Source of the DNA: Bacillota bacterium
GTDB lineage: Bacteria; Bacillota; Desulfitobacteriia; Desulfitobacteriales; Desulfitobacteriaceae
Length of the DNA stretch: 11,067 bases
Direction: 5' to 3'
NCBI GenBank assembly: GCA_021849995.1
Contig: JAJZSC010000056.1
Coordinates: 1 to 11,067, forward strand
Made by a program: the position numbers and the translations under genes. Below the pieces are notes generated by a model that searched no databases, was not told the origin of the DNA, and saw only the letters and a list, made by a program, of their open reading frames with translations. Position 1 is the first letter of the stretch; each line of letters begins with the position of its first letter. Positions 7,318 to 11,067 of the stretch are shown here, one piece after another.

Positions 7318-7677
7318 TCATAATTCGCTCAATCTATATTCTTTTTTATTTACCCAATCACACACCAAACCATCGATAAAGCATTCTCCATGATAGTTTT
7401 CTGCTAACTTAATTATTGCCGGTGATCTTTCGTTGTAAAATCCTACATATGCAACAATATTACTTTCTAATGATGTGATTATCACATAATGGCTCTTGGA
7501 GGGAGTTTTTTTCATTTTATCGATCATTGATTCAGCTGGTTTTAAGTAATCTATAACAAATTCTTTACATTGTTCTGGATTCAATATTGCATTGCGTATT
7601 GGATCAAATAAGTCGCTTAATACGAACTCCGATCCTTTAAAAAGTGCAAGAGTGTTAAATGCAGTTTTGGCATACAA
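7318..7677 (-). pseudogene. C-terminal part of the HNH-like gene, separated by an in-frame TAG
   Basis: The 119-residue frame is in the same phase as the upstream HNH gene. Between its TAG (7699-7701) and this TTG there are only seven sense codons (NINEFYF) and no frameshift. The TTG at 7677 has no Shine-Dalgarno and no in-frame ATG lies nearby, so independent translation is doubtful. The segment AKTAFNTLALFKGSEFVL followed by FDPIRNAIL matches what I recall downstream of the HNH motif in full-length relatives (a conserved K-x-A-x-N-x-L-A helix, then F-D-x-I-R). I therefore read it as the second half of one gene of about 355 codons, broken by a nonsense change or expressed by amber readthrough. 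It ends at TGA 7318-7320, 27 nt before the large gene. Confidence 0.65.
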
Positions 7678-7698
7678 AAAATAAAATTCATTTATGTT

Positions 7699-8388
7699 CT
7701 AATCAAGCTTATATTCATAGTTCTGCAGCAGTTTACCTTTCCACTCAGGTTCTTTGCCTTCAAGATTTTCACCAACTATATCCTTCAGGCAAAATAACGC
7801 AAGGTAGTCCATGTTTATCGTTTTGTGGGAAGTCGCTGCAAACCAATTGCCATTATAGGACCCAATATTAATAAAATGCTTATCGGTTTGAAATGGCATA
7901 TAAACTAATTTATAGGAGCGATCTCTATTGCGCAGAAAACGAATCAGTTTTTGCCTAAAATCACAAAGAATTTGTTTCCCATCTTCGACCTCTAATGTTG
8001 TTGAAAAATACGTCGGCTTATAGGATGATTCAGCATCATTGAAGTCCATCTGCAATTGTGGAATCATATAAGTTTCACCTGCAAAAACGAAACCCAATTT
8101 AAAATTATCACCATTCAAATCAGTGTCTTTTAGAACACGTATGCTGGGAGACTTCACTTTTTTCACAATAAGAGTTCCTCTTTTGCCTGGCCCGACATTC
8201 TCTCTATTGACAGTAAGAAAGGTCTTACGTAAAGCTATTAATTCGATTGGGGAGAAAAACTCATTTGCCGCATCAGATACATACCCACGCGGCAGTTTTT
8301 CAATACCACCTAAGCCCGCCGGAATAACATGTTCTCTTTTTGTAAATTTTAAATCTGGTTTTGTTTGTTTAAGATATATACACTCCAA
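7699..8388 (-). CDS. HNH endonuclease-like protein, N-terminal part (229 aa)
   Basis: Likely a DNA-cutting or DNA-binding HNH-type protein. Near the N-terminus it reads REHVIPAGLGGIEKL (18-32), then SDAANEFFSPIE (38-49). H20 in E-H-V-I-P, N42 and E49 match an HNH/His-Me finger core. GPGKRG (66-71) also occurs in relatives as I recall them. The zinc-ribbon cysteines of many HNH_5 proteins are mostly absent (CIYL, DAAN), so the fold may not bind zinc. The start is TTG at 8388: a TAA lies two codons upstream in frame, and GGGAGTG sits 8 nt before it. It stops at TAG 7699-7701, with the same frame continuing downstream to 7318. Usual relatives appear longer, so this is probably a truncated product. 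It is the first gene of the probable operon with the large nuclease-like protein. Confidence 0.8.
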   Translation of the reverse strand: MECIYLKQTKPDLKFTKREHVIPAGLGGIEKLPRGYVSDAANEFFSPIELIALRKTFLTVNRENVGPGKRGTLIVKKVKSPSIRVLKDTDLNGDNFKLGFVFAGETYMIPQLQMDFNDAESSYKPTYFSTTLEVEDGKQILCDFRQKLIRFLRNRDRSYKLVYMPFQTDKHFINIGSYNGNWFAATSHKTINMDYLALFCLKDIVGENLEGKEPEWKGKLLQNYEYKLD

Positions 8389-8399
8389 CTTTTATTCAC
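8389..8399 (-). promoter_or_regulatory. ribosome binding site deciding a TTG start
   Basis: On the minus strand AGGGAGTG precedes the TTG at 8388 by about 8 nt. The frame is closed by TAA immediately upstream and there is no ATG near the HNH motif. The TTG is therefore the only start that keeps the N-terminal motif intact. Confidence 0.6.
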
Positions 8400-8435
8400 T
8401 CCCTACGATAAGTGGGACTTTGTTAACCAAAAGTG

Positions 8436-8441
8436 AGTATA
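8436..8441 (-). promoter_or_regulatory. possible -10 element of the HNH-large protein operon
   Basis: TATACT on the minus strand lies 48 nt upstream of the TTG start, a sensible distance. The sequence 17 nt further upstream (TTTAGG) is a poor -35, so this is a weak candidate. No stronger promoter was seen between 8389 and 8570. Confidence 0.3.
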
Positions 8442-8570
8442 CGACAGAACCTCACATCCCTAAATCGAGACTTTTCTATCTATCACGTAAATACAATTTC
8501 CAAAATACTTTCAACATTTTTCTTTCATTTCCTGCCAAGATAACAAAGATAATCCAATAAATAACAATAA

Positions 8571-8597
8571 CCAGGCCATTTACAAAAAACGACCTGG
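8571..8597 (-). terminator. possible terminator of the small ORF
   Basis: CCAGGTC and GGCCTGG pair on the minus strand over 7 bp (one G-T wobble) around a T-rich loop, followed by the T-rich TTATTGTTATTTATT. It lies about 25 nt after the stop of the small ORF at 8622 and separates it from the HNH operon. The stem is short, so termination would be moderate. Confidence 0.45.
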
Positions 8598-8621
8598 CGG
8601 GAGAGGCTATTAAAATAATAG

Positions 8622-8810
8622 TTAATAAGATCCTTTAAGTTGGCTTATTGTTTGATTAATTTCATCAATTTGTTTTTCAAGATTCAGGATTATATTATCA
8701 GAACTAAGATTTCTGCCTTTATAAATTATTTCAATTTTCCCCTGGAGAACGATGTGCTTTAATGTAATCTGGTCTACACATTTTTTTTCGAACCAATGAA
8801 TCATTCTCAT
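8622..8810 (-). CDS. hypothetical small protein (62 aa)
   Basis: Unrecognised. It starts MRMIHWFEKK, is rich in K, I and L, and ends with a short heptad-like helix (NLEKQIDEINQTISQLKG, about 43-60) that could be a small coiled coil. A TAA lies in frame just upstream of the ATG at 8810, so it cannot be extended. No Shine-Dalgarno is visible before either of the two closely spaced ATGs, which lowers confidence. Its AT-rich, protein-like composition and the candidate terminator after it favour a real or recently real gene. It lies between the GC-rich repeat copy B and the HNH operon, on the same strand as both neighbouring gene sets. It could be a fragment of a longer gene cut by the repeat. Confidence 0.45.
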   Translation of the reverse strand: MRMIHWFEKKCVDQITLKHIVLQGKIEIIYKGRNLSSDNIILNLEKQIDEINQTISQLKGSY

Positions 8811-8860
8811 TTTTTAGTGTAAGAGTTATCGGAAGAATTATTAGGAACAAACAACATAGC

Positions 8861-8896
8861 GGACTGTGCTATAGCAAATATAGCAAAGTCCAGTCC
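8861..8896. repeat. two-step hairpin at the left edge of copy B
   Basis: GGACTG (8861-8866) pairs with CAGTCC (8891-8896), and immediately inside TGCTATA (8867-8873) pairs with TATAGCA (8879-8885), with a 5-nt bulge on the right side and loop GCAAA. All 13 pairs are Watson-Crick. It abuts the point where similarity between copies A and B begins. GGACTGTGCT also occurs at 903-912, just outside degenerate copy D. Confidence 0.6.
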
Positions 8897-8902
8897 GGGC
8901 AG

Positions 8903-9279
8903 CAGCGGCCCGAGGAAGCGAGGGACGAAGCCCGGCGGGTAGGCCAGTATAAGCAATCAAAGCGAGCGGGTACCGCGACGAAGTAAGAGGAGCGGTTTCC
9001 GCGAGCCGGGATTGGGCAGCCTACCCTGCCCGAGCAAGACCCAAACGACAGAATGGGTGAGGGCGTGAGAGCCCGCTCCCATACACATGCAAGGAGCGGG
9101 CACCAAAAAGCGACTAAATACAATACCAACTATACTAGCAATAACACCTATAGCTGTAATAACCATGCTGTCTTATAGTAATCATACAATATAAGCATAG
9201 ACGTGACGAGGTGGTCCATGACGATATATAGCAGTAGAAGTAGCCTCAATAGGCTATACAAAACGAAAACAACAAGTCG
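8903..9279 (+). repeat. GC-rich hairpin repeat, copy B
   Basis: Same orientation and element order as copy A (2437-2804): GGCCCGAGGAAGCGAGGGAC, AGTATAAGCAATCAAAGCGAG, stem 1 (8966-8976 with 8992-9002), GACCCAAACGACAGAATGGG, stem 2 (9071-9079 with 9093-9101), the AT-rich tail and the end AACAACAAGTCG. Stem 2 arms are identical to copies A and C, but the loop is 13 nt instead of 11. With copy A it forms diverged direct repeats enclosing the small ORF, the HNH-like gene and the large gene. Short minus-strand frames across it end in GC-rich, unprotein-like tails. Confidence 0.8.
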
Positions 9280-9290
9280 ACCCCTCCCTC

Positions 9291-9380
9291 GTAGAGAAAG
9301 AAGATCACATTGCAGATCTTGAGCGAAATGTAGGCCAGTTGACGATTGAAGTTGATTGGACGAAAAAAAAATCTCTGGAA
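9291..9380 (+). pseudogene. remnant of an IS3-family transposase orfA (C-terminal piece)
   Basis: The plus strand encodes EKEDHIADLERNVGQLTIE followed by VDWTKKKSLEL. This is the pattern of the end of IS3-family OrfA: an E-x-x-I-x-x-L leucine-zipper-like helix, G-Q-L-x-x-E-x-D-W/F, then K-K-K. A run of nine A residues (9363-9371) sits where IS3 elements often have their -1 frameshift site. No DDE transposase (OrfB) follows and no N-terminal helix-turn-helix precedes; the frame runs directly into the right end of repeat copy B. It is thus a short dead fragment. The frame continues open to 9551 but without transposase features. Confidence 0.55.
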
Positions 9381-9597
9381 TTGCGAAACAGATATTCGTC
9401 GTACGGAATTTGTGGAACACCATCATGGCCCGATAGGCTCGGATTGATGTCTGGACTGTGTTTTTATATTATATCCGTTCGCGAGAATAAGTCGACAGTA
9501 ATTTTTAGGGGTATTTCCGTCCTCGGAAACATATCAACCACATTATTATAGTTCGGAAACAAGTCAATCTTTAAGCCGCCAGTACCTCATAACGGAT
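9381..9597. other. gene-less spacer after mcrC
   Basis: Contains TTTCCG-TCCT-CGGAAA (9514-9529), a short hairpin, and an imperfect 17-nt direct repeat starting TCGGAAACA at 9523 and 9553 (14 of 17 identical, 30 nt apart). No gene and no clear T-tailed terminator for mcrC were found. Confidence 0.4.
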
Positions 9598-10890
9598 CTA
9601 AAAAACTTTAGACACCTCGGACAATAGCTTAGAAATGCTGTCATCCACATTTCTAAGGTCAACGAATGAAACATCAACCTTAACGTTGTCATCGGAGGCA
9701 TATCTGATATCATTTTTGCTAACGGCATCGGTATGAGGATACACTAAGATGATGCAATCTGCCTCGTATTTTTTACTGTAAGCGTACATCTGGTACATAT
9801 CGGACTGCGAAATACCGCTGTTTCGGGCATTGTCTGAGAGGAGTTTCCATTTAGTGTCCAGAACGACTGTATGCCCATCGAATTCCAATACAATGTCAGG
9901 ACGGAGGGCGAAGGCACGATTCGGACTATCAAACAAGCTGTACCGGGTGTCCTGTGTCCGCAAATTGATCCCTTTACCGATGTGCTTACGGAACTTTGCC
10001 GCAACAAAACTCTCGAACACCTTTTCCATTGGGAAAAGAAGTGCGAGTGCAACCTCACTTCCAGCAAAGGCTGTGAAACTGTTCCCTCGCAAAAAAACAC
10101 GACACCACGATAGAGCCTTGTGGTAATGATTCATACTACGGTCGACAAAGCACTTCGATAAGTCCGCATCATAACTTGCAGAATAATCCACACCATCAAA
10201 GAAAGTCAGTAGCCGACTAGCATACAAGCGGTTTCGCCCGTCACTCGTAGCTTTAAGCAGAAAACGGAGTGTGGATTTTATCAAGCGGTTTTCTGGTCTG
10301 TTTATGTTGAAATCATCGTAGTGGAGAAAAAAACGTTCCTTACTCACAAGATTGTATTTAATGTTCTGGGAAGCTAACAGCTTCCCTTTATAAAATCTCT
10401 CATTTGATTCAACGGGTGTATATGCTGATTTTAGCCCCTGCTTCGTGAGAACAGTTATCTCGTCGAGGAACATTTTTATAAAGATTTCGAGAAGGCTCAG
10501 GCGGTCGGTGTGGAGATGAGAAACATTGAAATCCTTAAACGTCACATCATTCAGCGTTTTTAGCATCTCAAGAAAAATTCGCTTCGTGTCTTCCTCTGTG
10601 ATGTTTCCGCCTGTGATTTTCGGAAGAATCTCAATAACCGTCCCATCAGTCATCGTTATCAGCCCAACATAATTTCGAGCAGTTATGATCTTGCCAATGC
10701 TACGGCGAGCGGATAGCGAGAGCAGTTCGATCGCCTCTGTTTCTGTATCAGCAATATTAGCAAGGATAAAGGCTTCCAGTGCGTCAAAGGTCTTTTCAGG
10801 CAGTGCTTGATATCCGTATGCTGCTGCGCCACGCGTAAACCCACTGTATTCAGTTATGGTGTAAGTCTTGTTACAGGAACGCATAGGCAT
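9598..10890 (-). CDS. mcrC: McrC-family endonuclease subunit of a McrBC restriction system
   Basis: McrC is the nuclease partner of the GTPase McrB; together they cut DNA carrying modified cytosines. The protein is 430 residues from the ATG at 10890. Its N-terminal half has the McrC-type region (GLITMTDGTVIEILPKI, about 77-93). The C-terminal PD-(D/E)XK nuclease core is visible as RPDIVLEFDG (330-339), VVLDTKWKLL (342-351) with D345 and K347, and QMYAYSKKY (367-375). The catalytic residues look intact. The start overlaps the end of mcrB by 20 nt. An AGGA lies 4-5 nt before the ATG at 10890 and at a better distance from a second ATG at 10884, so the true start could be either; a TTG at 10893 is least likely. 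It is translationally coupled to mcrB. Confidence 0.9.
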   Translation of the reverse strand: MPMRSCNKTYTITEYSGFTRGAAAYGYQALPEKTFDALEAFILANIADTETEAIELLSLSARRSIGKIITARNYVGLITMTDGTVIEILPKITGGNITEEDTKRIFLEMLKTLNDVTFKDFNVSHLHTDRLSLLEIFIKMFLDEITVLTKQGLKSAYTPVESNERFYKGKLLASQNIKYNLVSKERFFLHYDDFNINRPENRLIKSTLRFLLKATSDGRNRLYASRLLTFFDGVDYSASYDADLSKCFVDRSMNHYHKALSWCRVFLRGNSFTAFAGSEVALALLFPMEKVFESFVAAKFRKHIGKGINLRTQDTRYSLFDSPNRAFALRPDIVLEFDGHTVVLDTKWKLLSDNARNSGISQSDMYQMYAYSKKYEADCIILVYPHTDAVSKNDIRYASDDNVKVDVSFVDLRNVDDSISKLLSEVSKVF

Positions 10891-11067
10891 CAATCCTCAT
10901 GAACGCCTCGCTGTTCACCTCATAATATTCAGGAAAGTTAATATCAGCATTCCCAAACAGCTTAACAGCATCGGTCTTTTTTACGATGAAGCGGGTGCTA
11001 TCATCGGGCTTTTGATTATCGCCCAATACAAGTTGAATTTTCTCATAGTCATCATAGAAATACTCTT
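10871..11067 (-). CDS. mcrB: McrB-type GTPase, C-terminal end (partial)
   Basis: The reading frame enters from the right edge and ends with TAA at 10871-10873, giving 64 C-terminal residues. Visible segments are YFYDDYEKIQLVLGD, then RFIVKKTDAVKLFGN, and NFPEYYEVNSEAFMRIDAY close to the end. This is the usual C-terminal pattern of McrB-like AAA+ GTPases, with a Y-D-D-Y...L-L/V-L-G-D helix and a Y-E-V-N-x-x-A-F segment. The nucleotide-binding motifs lie outside the window and cannot be checked. Overlap with mcrC and the matching pair of families make the identification secure despite the short length. Confidence 0.82.
   Translation of the reverse strand, partial: EYFYDDYEKIQLVLGDNQKPDDSTRFIVKKTDAVKLFGNADINFPEYYEVNSEAFMRIDAYAFL

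Noticed and set aside
7699..7701. Pyrrolysine insertion at the TAG codon
   Set aside because: Only methyltransferases of methylamine metabolism commonly use it, no pyl genes are visible here, and HNH proteins need no such residue. A nonsense mutation is simpler.
9100..9230. Minus-strand small hydrophobic peptides in copy B (for example MVITAIGVIASIVGIVF), suggestive of a type I toxin
   Set aside because: In copy A the matching stretch has stop codons and indels that change the frame, there is no ribosome binding site, and the frame runs on into the GC-rich hairpin core. The hydrophobic look comes from AT-rich codons.
9744..10126. Alternative frames overlapping mcrC on both strands
   Set aside because: They cover the McrC nuclease core, whose catalytic motifs are intact in the minus frame. 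No independent support.

Overview
All convincing genes in this window read on the minus strand. The Shine-Dalgarno sites, the DUF1659-DUF2922 gene pair and the AT-leaning coding sequence fit a Firmicute-type bacterium, possibly one of the Negativicutes. The lineage is an inference from gene families, not a measurement.

Right to left in transcription order: (1) 9598-11067 holds the 3' end of mcrB and a complete mcrC, which form a McrBC-type modification-dependent restriction system. (2) 8811-9597 has no intact gene. It holds a GC-rich repeat unit (copy B), an apparent IS3-family orfA remnant and a short direct repeat. (3) 8622-8810 is an uncharacterised small ORF. (4) 7318-8388 is an HNH-nuclease-like gene with a TTG start, cut into two in-frame pieces by one TAG codon. 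(5) 3523-7290, 27 nt downstream, encodes a 1255-residue protein with a PD-(D/E)XK-like N-terminus. Items 4 and 5 look like one transcription unit and, next to McrBC, a candidate defence cassette. (6) 650-3522 is almost 2.9 kb without an intact gene. From about 900 it is a mosaic of GC-rich, hairpin-forming repeats in both orientations (copies A, C, D, E, F), with one strong plus-strand terminator and one small gene remnant. (7) 129-641 is a DUF1659-DUF2922 operon with a textbook sigma-A promoter, two tandem palindromes resembling SOS/LexA boxes just past the start point, and a long hairpin after the last gene.

The most unusual features are the repeat family and its placement. Copies A (2437-2804) and B (8903-9279) are diverged direct repeats bracketing the HNH plus large-protein cassette. 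The copies share two stem structures whose stems are conserved while their loops vary. The 1836-2239 stretch is a run of consecutive hairpins that could be a structured non-coding RNA or DNA element. The repeats may simply be an interspersed family that collects in this region.
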